Shown here one piece after another: positions 27,779 through 36,359 of a DNA stretch of 64,000 nt (positions are counted from its first letter, which is position 1; each line of letters begins with the position of its first letter). Position numbers and translations under genes: made by a program. The DNA comes from Pseudomonas sp. Seg1. Its GTDB lineage: Bacteria > Pseudomonadota > Gammaproteobacteria > Pseudomonadales > Pseudomonadaceae. The notes beneath the pieces are model-generated. The model saw nothing but the letters and a program-made list of their open reading frames with translations. It was not told the DNA's origin and ran no database searches. The stretch covers positions 6,383,501 to 6,447,500 of the forward strand of contig NZ_AP021903.1 in assembly GCF_018326005.1 (NCBI RefSeq). Reading direction: 5' to 3'.

Positions 27779-28629
27779 TTTTTCAATCCCTGATGTGCAG
27801 TTCGCTCAACGACGCGTTGCGGAATTTTTTGTGTCTTGCCAGCGGCTGCCATCGCTTCGCCGTACTCGCGGTAATAGCGCTGCGCTTCGTCTTTTCGATC
27901 AAGTCGCCACAGTGAATCGGCCATGTTCAGCATCAACACTGTGCGTTTGCCGACCGCCTCTACGCCGCGATAAAACTTCAGCGCCAGTTCATCTTTACCG
28001 CCCTCGGCGAGGTAAAAACCCAGGTCGTTGTAGGCCTGAACGTTTTGCGCCGGGGGATGGCATGCCATGTAGGATTCGGGACTTAAAAAGTCCAGGCTGC
28101 CTTCGATGGAGTCAGCCCGGGACTGTGCAGCTTTGATCGTCGAGATATATTTCAACCAGTCCTTGGGGGACTGCGTTTCCAGAGTGGGCGTGAGGACTTC
28201 GCCATCCTCCGAAAACCACTGATTACCGACCCATTTGCCGAGACAAAAACGAGGAGAACGCTCAGCCAGCACGCAGCCGGTCTCCATCGAAATCACATCG
28301 CAATGCTGTTGCGACTCCAGTTTTTCTTCACCGTTTTCGAGCGACAACATGCCGAACATCACCGGGTCGAGCAACAAGGTTTTCTTGTCAGGGCTGAGCC
28401 AATCGGTGTGTGCATCCGCGCCAACGTCGGCGCTGAAGAGCGGGAAAGTTTTGCCGTTGGCGGTGAACCATGCGGTCGCCGACTCAACGCCGGGCATCGT
28501 CCACTTTGTCGCTCGAAACGTAACCGTGTGCCCGCCGATACCGACAATTGGCGGATCTTCGTCTTCGGCAAAAGCGCAGGCGGCGGTTGCAAACAGACTG
28601 CCAAGCAACACCCACTTAAGGCTGACCAT
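27775..28629 (-). CDS. Periplasmic protein with TPR-like C-terminus
   Basis: The ATG at 28629 gives 284 residues (a TTG at 28635 is possible). The signal peptide is MVSLKWVLLGSLFATAACAFA. The central part (about 25-130) has paired cysteines (QHCDVISMETGCVLAERSPR; FCLGKWVG). Residues about 200-275 look like tetratricopeptide repeats (VQAYNDLGFYLAEGGKDELA, LMLNMADSLWRLDRKDEAQR). Its stop overlaps the next start (TTGA) and its own start lies inside the end of the upstream gene. Function unknown. Confidence 0.7.
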   Translation of the reverse strand: MVSLKWVLLGSLFATAACAFAEDEDPPIVGIGGHTVTFRATKWTMPGVESATAWFTANGKTFPLFSADVGADAHTDWLSPDKKTLLLDPVMFGMLSLENGEEKLESQQHCDVISMETGCVLAERSPRFCLGKWVGNQWFSEDGEVLTPTLETQSPKDWLKYISTIKAAQSRADSIEGSLDFLSPESYMACHPPAQNVQAYNDLGFYLAEGGKDELALKFYRGVEAVGKRTVLMLNMADSLWRLDRKDEAQRYYREYGEAMAAAGKTQKIPQRVVERTAHQGLKN

Positions 28630-29164
28630 ATTCAATCCTTTTCACCGCCGGGCTTGGCGATTGCAGCTGTCTTTTGCTAACCCCATACGCCTCAATCAGC
28701 TCCTCCCATGACCCCTTCGAGCCAAACGAGCGCTGGGTGTTATCGAAGCTGTATTGCTCCAGTCGCCCGGCTGTCGAGTAATAACCGTGCCACTCCGGGC
28801 AGGCACCGCAACCGCCGTAGCCTCCGATTGAAACAAGGCTGCCCTTGCTGCCCGTCACGCAATCCATCGCCACCACCACGTTGCTCAACATCTTCGTTTT
28901 CGCACCGTCGGAAGTGAGTTGCGAAACCTTGCCGACATCACGCCGCAGCACCTTGCCGCCGATGTTGATCGCTTGGTCTGAGCAGACCGGGATGAGGTGG
29001 GTTTCTGCATCATCCACCGTCACCGATCGGCAGGACGACACCAACACCACTTCAACCCCGCCGCACTGCATGACATCGCGCTGGGTGTAAGCATCCGCCG
29101 GCGCTGCAAACGCAGGCGCAGAGAGCAGCAACCCCAGGCTGCCCGCGAGATAAAACTGATTCAT
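28616..29164 (-). CDS. Secreted cysteine-rich hypothetical protein
   Basis: A 182-residue protein. The ATG at 29164 is preceded by AGGGAATTCTCG. The signal peptide is MNQFYLAGSLGLLLSAPAFA. The mature part has about seven cysteines, including GGYGGCGACPEWHGYY, with no heme CxxCH motif. No family was recognised. It overlaps the downstream TPR-like gene by 14 bases and follows the 29184 gene by a 19-base gap, so it belongs to the same transcription unit. Confidence 0.7.
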   Translation of the reverse strand: MNQFYLAGSLGLLLSAPAFAAPADAYTQRDVMQCGGVEVVLVSSCRSVTVDDAETHLIPVCSDQAINIGGKVLRRDVGKVSQLTSDGAKTKMLSNVVVAMDCVTGSKGSLVSIGGYGGCGACPEWHGYYSTAGRLEQYSFDNTQRSFGSKGSWEELIEAYGVSKRQLQSPSPAVKRIEYGQP

Positions 29165-29183
29165 CGAGAATTCCCTGTCGCCG

Positions 29184-29555
29184 TTAGCCGGCCTGTTTTT
29201 CCGTCAGGCATTTTGCGTAGCCATCGGCGAACCTGGCGTCGAAGGACAACGCCACCGGTTCGTCCAGTTCCGCCGAGGTGTTGAGCAACACGCGTGTCGC
29301 CGGGGTGTATTTGACCCAGCCAATGGTCCCGGTGCCGTTGGTGTCGAAGAACAATTGGGCGCGCACCATTTCTCCATCGTCCTCATCAATCAGCAGATTG
29401 ACCTTGTCCTTGCCGACATACTGAAACGGGAAATCGCTGCTCCTGACCAGTTCAGTGAGGTGGCCGTAGCAACTCCCTTCACTGGCACTCGCCGGCAGGG
29501 CGAAAGGCAAAAGCAGCAGCACGCTCAGTACGTACCGAATGAAAAAACGGTTCAT
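29184..29555 (-). CDS. Small secreted hypothetical protein
   Basis: The ATG at 29555 (MNRFFIRYVLSVLLLLPFAL) is preceded by AAGGATGATGGG and gives 123 residues; a TTG at 29573 is the alternative. A signal peptide is followed by a short beta-rich mature domain with two cysteines (EGSCYGHL near the start, GYAKCL at the end), probably a disulfide. No family was recognised. It lies 10 bases behind the 29566 gene. Confidence 0.7.
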   Translation of the reverse strand: MNRFFIRYVLSVLLLLPFALPASASEGSCYGHLTELVRSSDFPFQYVGKDKVNLLIDEDDGEMVRAQLFFDTNGTGTIGWVKYTPATRVLLNTSAELDEPVALSFDARFADGYAKCLTEKQAG

Positions 29556-29565
29556 CCCATCATCC

Positions 29566-30066
29566 TTATTCAAACGGCGGCGAGTCCGTGTCGGTCATCG
29601 TCAGCAATCGAAACTCGTTGTTCACAAACTCGTAGTAACGGTCGCGGTTAACGCTCTCCAGCGAATTGCCCTGAGCGTCTACTTCACCATCGAGGGCAAT
29701 CCCGGTGATGAAGATCAAGCGGCTGTCGGGTTGGTACGCCATGGCGAAGGTGCTGCCGTCGTAGGCATTCGGCAGCCCGCCGACGACTTCTCCGGTGCGC
29801 GCATCAAGCACTTCGGCGCAGATGGCACCGCCGCCACAACCAAACTGGTGCACGATGTAATGGCCGGCGAAGTTGACCTTGCCTTTCAGCGCCTGGGCGC
29901 GTGCCTGATCCATCACCGGGCTGCTGTTTTCCTGCGGCACCAGCGCAGGGTGAGTGCCGGTGAAGACCGGGGTGACGGTGTAATCCTTGAAATCCGGGTC
30001 GGCGGCGAAAGCCATGGATGAGACCGCCAGCAGCAAGCTGCCGAGTAGAACCAAAAATCCTTTCAC
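29566..30066 (-). CDS. Secreted protein, FAGHY/CGGGAIC type
   Basis: The GTG at 30066 is chosen because GGAG stands eight bases upstream and it opens a clean signal peptide (MKGFLVLLGSLLLAVSSMAFA); no ATG is available and a TTG at 30117 lacks support. The product is 166 residues. The mature protein carries GKVNFAGHYIVHQFGCGGGA followed by ICAEVLDARTGEVVGGLP, a pattern seen in many uncharacterised periplasmic proteins of Gammaproteobacteria. It ends YYEFVNNEFRLLT. The function is unknown. Confidence 0.7.
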   Translation of the reverse strand: MKGFLVLLGSLLLAVSSMAFAADPDFKDYTVTPVFTGTHPALVPQENSSPVMDQARAQALKGKVNFAGHYIVHQFGCGGGAICAEVLDARTGEVVGGLPNAYDGSTFAMAYQPDSRLIFITGIALDGEVDAQGNSLESVNRDRYYEFVNNEFRLLTMTDTDSPPFE

Positions 30067-30103
30067 GCTGTAACTCCATCTGTGCGACGTATCGTCGGGA
30101 TGT

Positions 30104-30823
30104 TCATTCGAAGGCAATGCCGCGCACCGCTGACTTGATCTGTTCGAAGCCTGCGGCGTTAATTGACAACGGCGTGGCCGAGCCTGATTCGGCAGCGCCG
30201 ATCAGCACCTGCTCACCTTGCATCAGGCAGAAGGCGATACGGCTGAATTGGGGCTGATGCGGTGGGTGGTAGCCGATGATGAACCCCGACGACTTCGCCC
30301 CCTCCAGTGACTCAAACGCATAGGTTTGCGGATCACCCGCCAGCGCTGTTGGCCGCCAGCCGTTTTCGGTCAAGGTCGCCGGGCACTTGCGGTCATTGGC
30401 CTCGCGCAGCAGTTGCAGTTCGATCGTGTCATCCGCTGGCGGCTGCGTCGTCAGGGAGGAAAAGCTGCCGAGGTTTTCACACATCATCCCGAACCATGGC
30501 TGAGTCCAATTGGCCGACGTTTCAAAATTCCATTCATAACCGCTGGATGTCGGCGCTTGCCACAAGTGCGGTGCGCTGGAGGGATCGGGCCGTTGTTGGG
30601 AGGCGATGAATATCAGATCGGGGGCGTTGAATTGCAGCCATTGGTCTTGCAAGAGCGGCATGGAAAACCGGCACGCCCCCATATCGACGCCAACGTCCGC
30701 CGGCCCCTGAGCGACCCGCGACTGGCCTGTCGTATTGCCGACCATCACGGTCTCAGCGGCATGGCCCATTTGAGCAAGCATGAACAAACACGCCAGTAAT
30801 CCATGGAAATATCGAGGCTTCAC
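30104..30823 (-). CDS. Secreted hypothetical protein coupled to the fusion enzyme
   Basis: A 239-residue protein with a GTG start that overlaps the stop of the 816-residue fusion gene (GTGA). The signal peptide is MKPRYFHGLLACLFMLAQMGHA. The mature region has three cysteines (GACRFSM, GMMCENL, AFCLMQG) and is rich in Trp in its first half. No family was recognised. The overlap implies co-translation with the fusion enzyme upstream, while its type fits the secreted proteins downstream. Confidence 0.65.
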   Translation of the reverse strand: MKPRYFHGLLACLFMLAQMGHAAETVMVGNTTGQSRVAQGPADVGVDMGACRFSMPLLQDQWLQFNAPDLIFIASQQRPDPSSAPHLWQAPTSSGYEWNFETSANWTQPWFGMMCENLGSFSSLTTQPPADDTIELQLLREANDRKCPATLTENGWRPTALAGDPQTYAFESLEGAKSSGFIIGYHPPHQPQFSRIAFCLMQGEQVLIGAAESGSATPLSINAAGFEQIKSAVRGIAFE

Positions 30824-33270
30824 TGCGCATCCTTCGCATTGATCAATTGCAGCTCACCATCCCGATACAACACCTCACAGCCCACCCACGCCGGATCAAC
30901 CTGCGGCATCACCGCCGACGGCTTGCGCAACTCCCGCAACAACGTCGAGCCATGGGAGAGCCGCCCGCCCATCCGCGCAATCACCGCCCGCGCCGCTTGA
31001 TAGTGCGCATGACGCCCCGGATCGAGGGTGTCCTCCAGCAAGATGTCTTCCCCGAGAACGCCCCGCACCTGACCCGGATAAATCATGAATCCGGTGGCCT
31101 GCTCGGCACCTTCGCGACCGTCCTGCCAGAAGCTGCCGTCACGACTGCGAATGTCCGGATGCGGTGCGAACCAATGCTCGCGATCCGCCAACGGCATGGC
31201 GTGGTGCAGGCGGAAGAAGATGCGCATCAGGTTGTCGCGGTACCACTCGCGCACTTGCAGGTAATAACCGCGCAGGCCCGGCAGGCCGGTCGAATGCGCG
31301 AGGCGGATCAGCCCTGACCATTGCGGAAATAGCTGGAGCGGCAGTTCGCTCGGCGCCGGCCGAGGGGTGCCGGGATCGGTCTCCCAAGGCAATCGATGCG
31401 GGCTGTTTTCAAGGTTGTCGTAAGCGGTCGGCGGGCGCCCGAGCCAATCACCACCGCTGCTGGCCAGCGCCGTGGCGATGCACAGATTGCCTTGCACGAC
31501 GAACACGTAAAACCGGGTGAACCAGTCTGCCAGTTGTTGGCCATCGGCCCCTTCGGCGACGAGTTCGGCCAGCTCTTGATCGAAGCGTTGCAAGCCGCGT
31601 TCAAGGCTCGGCAGATGCTCGCGAGCGATGCGCTGCATGCGCAGGAACAGCGGCAACGAACGCAGCATTTTCAGCGGCTGCCACGGCAAATGCGGGGTCG
31701 CGCCGCCGACTTCGCCGGCGTAGTTGCTGGCGCTGATGCCCCAGTCGGCGAGTCGGGCGAGAAACAGATCATTGTTGATGTAGGACGCGCCGCCGAACAC
31801 TGCGGTGAACGGCTCGTTGTCCTGCAACACCCGCGCATCCCAACGCGCCATGATCGCCGGAATGCTCGCCGCCGCCCGGCGCTGGGCGTACTCGACAAAA
31901 ACGCTCGGTTGCGGCGGCAGGATCTCGGCGATATTGGCGGCAGTCAGGTGCCGACGCCAGCCGTAGTCACTGATCGGCCGGTATTGCAGCAGCCACAATT
32001 GCGCGCCGTCCCAGGCCCATTCGACATCGCCGGGCACGTAGTGAAAAACGCGCAACACGTCTTGCAGAAACTGCCACAGCAGCGCTTCGGTCAAACCGTG
32101 GGACGTGGTGAACGTGCCGCTGCGCCAGGCATCACCGAGCCGCGACAGCGTCGCCCGCTCAGGGCTGACGTGACCGTCGGCCAGCGACTCCAGATGCCCT
32201 TCAACCCATTCCAGCTCCACCGACAGATGCCGGACAAACGCAATGCCGGAAACCTGCGGCGTGATGAAGCGCTGCACCACCACTTCCTCGACGCCTTCGG
32301 CAGTCAATTCGGCGATGCGCATCGGCACATTGGCGCGCGGCACACGCAGATAAGTGGTGCTCAGGCCGGCATTCGCCGAGTCGGCCTGATCTTCGCCATA
32401 ACTGGAGGAGCGCACCGCCCAGGTCACGTCGGGTTGCGCGGCGAGAAACGCAGACAGACGCGGATCATCGCAATCGTTGAGGGTCAGCGCCGCCGGCACC
32501 GGTTGCCGGGCTAGTTCAGCGAGGCGCAACCGACCGCCCTTGGTGTGCGCAACAAATCCGCGCTCGCCGGACTCCAGCCACGCGGCAAATTCGGCCGGCG
32601 AATCGATCCACGGGTAATGACCCCAGCCGGGTTTGAGGCTGATGGTCAGATCGGCGCGAGCCAGAATCGCTGACCACGCCGCCGCTTGCTCGAAGCCGAG
32701 CACGTTGTCCTGATCGCCCCAAACCAGTTCGACCGGATCGGTGATCCACTCCAGCAACGGCAGCGCGGTGTCCGCCCGCACCAGATCCCAATGCGGCACA
32801 AATGCCCGGCAACGCGCATAACCGGCGCCCATGCGCTGGTACTGCGCGGGCGTCCAGGTCTGATTGGAAAACTTGCGAGCGAACAGTGTCGGTTTGTTCG
32901 ACAGCAGCCAGTGAATGGTCTTGCGAATCGGCAGCGGCGACATCAGCGCCGGCAACCGCCGCTGCCACAAAAACGCCCCTACCGGCGCCAACAGAACACT
33001 GCGCGAAAAATGCCCCGGCCGACGTTGCAGCGCATGCAGCACCAGCAACGCATTAACCCCGACCGCCATGATCGCGCTGCCCTTTTGCGTCATCTTAAGC
33101 AAGGTCTGCGCGTAGTCCGCGAGATCCTCGCAGGGTGGCTGCGGGTTGGCACCGAAACCGGGCAATTCCAGCGGCACCACTTCGTAGCGCTGAAAGTGCG
33201 GCAGCGCGTCGTCCCACCAATCGGCGGCGCTGCCGTTGCCGGCCAGCAGGTACATCAAGGGCTTGCTCAT
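30820..33270 (-). CDS. Alpha/beta-hydrolase fused to PEP-synthase-like ATP-grasp and phosphohistidine domains
   Basis: An 816-residue protein. Residues 1-250 are an alpha/beta-hydrolase fold (LLAGNGSAADWWDDALPHF; acid loop VWGDQDNVLGF; histidine GWGHYPWID), but the nucleophile elbow reads VGVNALL, with Asn73 where the catalytic Ser is expected. Residues about 270-440 are a PPDK/PEP-synthase N-terminal ATP-grasp (AVRSSSYGEDQADSANAGLS, VVQRFITPQVSGIAFV, DVEWAWDGAQLWLLQYRPIS). The C-terminus has a swivelling phosphohistidine domain (GGRLSHGSTLLRELRKPSAV). It is probably a cytoplasmic phosphotransferase-type enzyme acting on an unknown substrate. It is followed (GTGA) by a secreted protein and preceded by an SDR gene. 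Confidence 0.75.
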   Translation of the reverse strand: MSKPLMYLLAGNGSAADWWDDALPHFQRYEVVPLELPGFGANPQPPCEDLADYAQTLLKMTQKGSAIMAVGVNALLVLHALQRRPGHFSRSVLLAPVGAFLWQRRLPALMSPLPIRKTIHWLLSNKPTLFARKFSNQTWTPAQYQRMGAGYARCRAFVPHWDLVRADTALPLLEWITDPVELVWGDQDNVLGFEQAAAWSAILARADLTISLKPGWGHYPWIDSPAEFAAWLESGERGFVAHTKGGRLRLAELARQPVPAALTLNDCDDPRLSAFLAAQPDVTWAVRSSSYGEDQADSANAGLSTTYLRVPRANVPMRIAELTAEGVEEVVVQRFITPQVSGIAFVRHLSVELEWVEGHLESLADGHVSPERATLSRLGDAWRSGTFTTSHGLTEALLWQFLQDVLRVFHYVPGDVEWAWDGAQLWLLQYRPISDYGWRRHLTAANIAEILPPQPSVFVEYAQRRAAASIPAIMARWDARVLQDNEPFTAVFGGASYINNDLFLARLADWGISASNYAGEVGGATPHLPWQPLKMLRSLPLFLRMQRIAREHLPSLERGLQRFDQELAELVAEGADGQQLADWFTRFYVFVVQGNLCIATALASSGGDWLGRPPTAYDNLENSPHRLPWETDPGTPRPAPSELPLQLFPQWSGLIRLAHSTGLPGLRGYYLQVREWYRDNLMRIFFRLHHAMPLADREHWFAPHPDIRSRDGSFWQDGREGAEQATGFMIYPGQVRGVLGEDILLEDTLDPGRHAHYQAARAVIARMGGRLSHGSTLLRELRKPSAVMPQVDPAWVGCEVLYRDGELQLINAKDAQ

Positions 33271-33279
33271 GGGCGGTCC

Positions 33280-34722
33280 TCAGGCCAGATCGCGCAGAGC
33301 GGCGTCGAGGGTCGGATAACGAAAGGTGTATCCGGCCTCGCTCAAACGCTGCGGCACCACACGCTGCCCGTCGAAGAACAACTGAGCCATTTCCCCGGCT
33401 AAAGCGCGCACTGGCGCGGCGGGAATGTGGAACCACACCGGACGCTTGAGGACCTTGCCGACGTTCTCGGCGAACGCTGCCTGACTGACCGTTTCCGGGG
33501 CGACCATGTTGTAGGTGCCGCGCAGGTTTTCATCGTGGAAGGATCGAGCGATCACCTGAATCACATCGTCGCGGTGCACCCAGCTCATGATCTGCTGACC
33601 ATCGCCCATGCGCCCGCCGAAGCCCAGGCGAAACGGAATCAGCAACGGCAACAACGCACCGCCCGGACCGAACACCACGCCGAGGCGCAGCACTACCTGA
33701 CGCACGCCAAATTCAGTCGCCGGTTGCGCGGCGGCTTCCCAGCGCGCACATAGTTCGGCCATGAAACCGTCGCCCTTTCTCGCCTGTTCGTCGAGGCTTT
33801 CGCTGGCATCGCGCACGCCGTAGAACCCGATGGCCGAGGCCTGCACCCACAACGCCGGTTTGTGCCGAGCGTTTTTCAGCCAGGTCATCAGCGCGTCGGT
33901 GGTGTTGACGCGACTGGCGATCAGTTGCGCCTGGCGCTTGGGGCTCCAGCGCGGCCCGGCGACCGGAGCGCCGGCCAGGTTGATCACCACGTCGAAGGTT
34001 TCCTCGTAGCCCAGTTTGCTCAGCGAACGCACGCAGCGGGCACGACCGTCGAACAGATACGCGGCTTTCAACGGATCCCGCGCCAGCACGCTGACGGTGT
34101 GGCCGGCATCGAGCAATTGATTGACCAGCGTTTCACCGATAAACCCGGTGCCGCCAGTCACCAGCACACGTTTGAAAGCGCCGCCGGCAAACGGGTTGGA
34201 CGGCTTGCCTTCGCGCTGCATGCGCAACGCCGCCAGACCATCACGAATCCCCGACGCCGTCACGCCCACGGCAAACAGCGTCAGCACCCAGCCCTTCCAG
34301 CCGAAATCCACAGCGCTCAGGCCGGTCGGCAAACTCGCCCACTGCGCCAATTGCACACCGTACAACGCAAAAAACGCCCCGCCGTTCACCGCCAGTACGG
34401 TGTGCATGATGCGCTCAATGGCGGGCAGTTTGCGGCTGCGATCCTCGACCACGAAGTCCCACAGCGTCAGGCCGATTTCCAGGGCGAACAACAATGCAAT
34501 CACCAGCGCCCAGGCACCGCCGAACTGCAAGTGCGCGATGCCGAGAAACAGAACGCCGTAGAAACACGAACGCAGCGCGTGGATCGACAACTCCAGCCGT
34601 GCACTATGCCGATACGGCAGCGCCACGGTCAGCTCGTGGTGATACAGGGTGTCGAGCGCACCGAGGCAAGCCTGCGCGATCAGCAACGTGAACGCCCAAT
34701 CCAGCAGCGAAAAATCAGGCAT
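33280..34722 (-). CDS. Membrane domain fused to TIGR01777-type SDR
   Basis: The ATG at 34722 (MPDFSLLDWAFTLLIAQACL) gives 480 residues; a GTG four codons earlier is possible. Residues about 1-165 hold four or five hydrophobic helices. A Rossmann domain follows (KRVLVTGGTGFIGETLVNQL), then DVVINLAGAPVAGPRWSPKR, VQASAIGFYG and RLGVVFGPGGALLPLLIPFR, the hallmarks of the YfcH/SDR39U1 epimerase family. It overlaps the upstream membrane protein by eight bases and lies nine bases ahead of the fusion enzyme, so the three form an operon. Substrate unknown. Confidence 0.8.
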   Translation of the reverse strand: MPDFSLLDWAFTLLIAQACLGALDTLYHHELTVALPYRHSARLELSIHALRSCFYGVLFLGIAHLQFGGAWALVIALLFALEIGLTLWDFVVEDRSRKLPAIERIMHTVLAVNGGAFFALYGVQLAQWASLPTGLSAVDFGWKGWVLTLFAVGVTASGIRDGLAALRMQREGKPSNPFAGGAFKRVLVTGGTGFIGETLVNQLLDAGHTVSVLARDPLKAAYLFDGRARCVRSLSKLGYEETFDVVINLAGAPVAGPRWSPKRQAQLIASRVNTTDALMTWLKNARHKPALWVQASAIGFYGVRDASESLDEQARKGDGFMAELCARWEAAAQPATEFGVRQVVLRLGVVFGPGGALLPLLIPFRLGFGGRMGDGQQIMSWVHRDDVIQVIARSFHDENLRGTYNMVAPETVSQAAFAENVGKVLKRPVWFHIPAAPVRALAGEMAQLFFDGQRVVPQRLSEAGYTFRYPTLDAALRDLA

Positions 34723-35203
34723 GGGACGACTCACTCATTGCGGTATCGGAAAGGGAATTTCGGCGGTCATGGCGATACAGCCAGATCAGCGGTGGCAACA
34801 GGACGAGCAGCGCAAAAGCGTCGAGCCACAGGTGCGACCAGACCTGTTTTTGTGCCGAGAGCAACATGTCCTGCGGCGCCCAGAGCAGGATGCCGGCCAT
34901 CAAAAAGGCCCAGGCCATCGGCGCTTTCAGACGATGGCCGATGTGCACCAGCGCGAGCATGTACAGCGAATAACTTTGCAGCGTCGCGCCGAACAGCGCG
35001 AGCCACCAGACCTGCTGTTCGCGGGCGGCGGCAGGCACCGCGTCGACGCCCCAGAAAATCTGTTCGAGGGTGTGCAAATAGCCGTCAAGCAAACCGGAAT
35101 GACCGGCCCAGCTCAGGGTCAGACCGGCGAGCAGATGCACCAGCGCGGCGGCGTATAACCACAGCACCAACGCGCGGCGAAGGGAGAAAGAGAGGGCTGG
35201 CAT
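34715..35203 (-). CDS. Four-helix membrane protein
   Basis: The ATG at 35203 (MPALSFSLRRALVLWLYAAA) gives 162 residues. An ATG six codons upstream has AAAGGA directly abutting it and is less likely. Four hydrophobic segments are visible (about 11-31, 69-90, 97-113, 127-145), with a basic C-terminal tail (YRHDRRNSLSDTAMSESSHA). No family was named. It is the first gene of the membrane/SDR/fusion-enzyme unit and may form a membrane complex with the SDR's own membrane domain. Confidence 0.7.
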   Translation of the reverse strand: MPALSFSLRRALVLWLYAAALVHLLAGLTLSWAGHSGLLDGYLHTLEQIFWGVDAVPAAAREQQVWWLALFGATLQSYSLYMLALVHIGHRLKAPMAWAFLMAGILLWAPQDMLLSAQKQVWSHLWLDAFALLVLLPPLIWLYRHDRRNSLSDTAMSESSHA

Positions 35204-35302
35204 TCCGTGTCCTGAGCGCATTCCTTTGGGGGTGGGGAGTTTAAAGGAAAACGCGGGCTATCAGTCGCTCGAAGACAAACGATTGATCGCGTTCAGTAAC
35301 CG

Positions 35303-35905
35303 CTATCGCACGGCGTGAGCGTCGATCACGCCGAGTAAACTCTTCAACCTGGCAATATCTTCTTCGTAAAAGCCATTACATTGCGTGACGACTACATATT
35401 GAGAGCCGTTTGCTTTTTCGTGGGTACTGCATACAAGTCCAAAACCTTCCCCGCCACCCTGTCGTTCATACACGACATCTCGGGCATCAGTCAGTACCCA
35501 GCCTGGCATTGCCAGTTTTTTAGTGGCTGATTCGGGCAACTGATCGAAGTACATGATTTCCTCAGCATCCGGCAACTTGACGAGCACGTTGTAGGGCGAC
35601 GACAAAGCACTCATTCCCACCGTTTTCTTGACCTCGTTGAGGTCATCACCCCGCACGATAAATGTAGGGAGGCGGTCGATATCACTTTCATAAGTTGGAT
35701 GATTGCGTGGCGCCAGCTTCAGGACTTCCACGGCGCCCTCGTTGAGACAACTGACCACCTCGAGCGTTGACTGGACGTCGTGAAACTCGCAGGTGGATTG
35801 TTGAGCAAACACTGTCGGTGATAGAAGTGCCGTGCAGCACGCGAACACCCAGGTGAAAGAAGATTGGGACACACTCAATCGAATGGCCCTTTTATACATT
35901 TCCAT
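35303..35905 (-). CDS. Secreted hypothetical protein, 200 aa
   Basis: The ATG at 35905 follows GGGTGGTGAT. The signal region is MEMYKRAIRLSVSQSSFTWV continuing to SPTVFAQQ. The mature part has cysteines in STCEFHD, VVSCLN, LVCSTHE and TQCNGF, which fits a periplasmic protein with two disulfides. YEEDIARLKSLLGVI forms the C-terminal helix. No family was recognised. It is the last gene of the 37888-35303 row. Confidence 0.65.
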   Translation of the reverse strand: MEMYKRAIRLSVSQSSFTWVFACCTALLSPTVFAQQSTCEFHDVQSTLEVVSCLNEGAVEVLKLAPRNHPTYESDIDRLPTFIVRGDDLNEVKKTVGMSALSSPYNVLVKLPDAEEIMYFDQLPESATKKLAMPGWVLTDARDVVYERQGGGEGFGLVCSTHEKANGSQYVVVTQCNGFYEEDIARLKSLLGVIDAHAVR

Positions 35906-35945
35906 ATCACCACCCAACCAAGCAAAAACATTAATCAGCACAACA

Positions 35946-36359
35946 TCAATGTGCCGGAAGGATGCCGTCCAAATATAAGGCTCGCTCCAGACTCATCTTC
36001 GCGGTGCACCTATTCAGGTCTGCAGAATAGGATGGCTTGTCCCATTCATTCTCAAACCCCTCAAGCCTGCAGTTCGAATCCCTCAGCTTTATCCACGTCC
36101 GTTGGGAGTTTTTCAGTCGATCCAGAAACGCCTTATGCTCTTCATGCCGAGACTGGTATTGAAAAATATACCGAGACCCTGCTCTATCAATCAGCGCTTG
36201 GTAACGGTCATTAAGCACGCGATCCGCAGCCTTCATCGCTTCTTCTGCGCACTCGGCACGTTGCCCGGCCACGGCCTCGCAATCTGCATCTTGGGCATAG
36301 CTGACTGACGAGACTGACATCGCCACAAATGCAAAGAACATCAAACGGGCGACATTCAC
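35946..36359 (-). CDS. LprI-like secreted protein
   Basis: The GTG at 36359 overlaps the upstream stop (GTGA), has GGTGGA about seven bases ahead and opens a good signal peptide (MNVARLMFFAFVAMSVSSVS). An ATG at 36383 would bury it. The product is 137 residues. The mature part is one LprI/DUF1311-like domain: DCEAVAGQRAECAEEAM, LNDRYQALI, SQRTWIKLRDSNCRLEG, CTAKMSLERALYLDGI. The named relative LprI inhibits lysozyme. Near a T6SS cell-wall effector, protection of peptidoglycan is a reasonable inference. Confidence 0.75.
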   Translation of the reverse strand: MNVARLMFFAFVAMSVSSVSYAQDADCEAVAGQRAECAEEAMKAADRVLNDRYQALIDRAGSRYIFQYQSRHEEHKAFLDRLKNSQRTWIKLRDSNCRLEGFENEWDKPSYSADLNRCTAKMSLERALYLDGILPAH

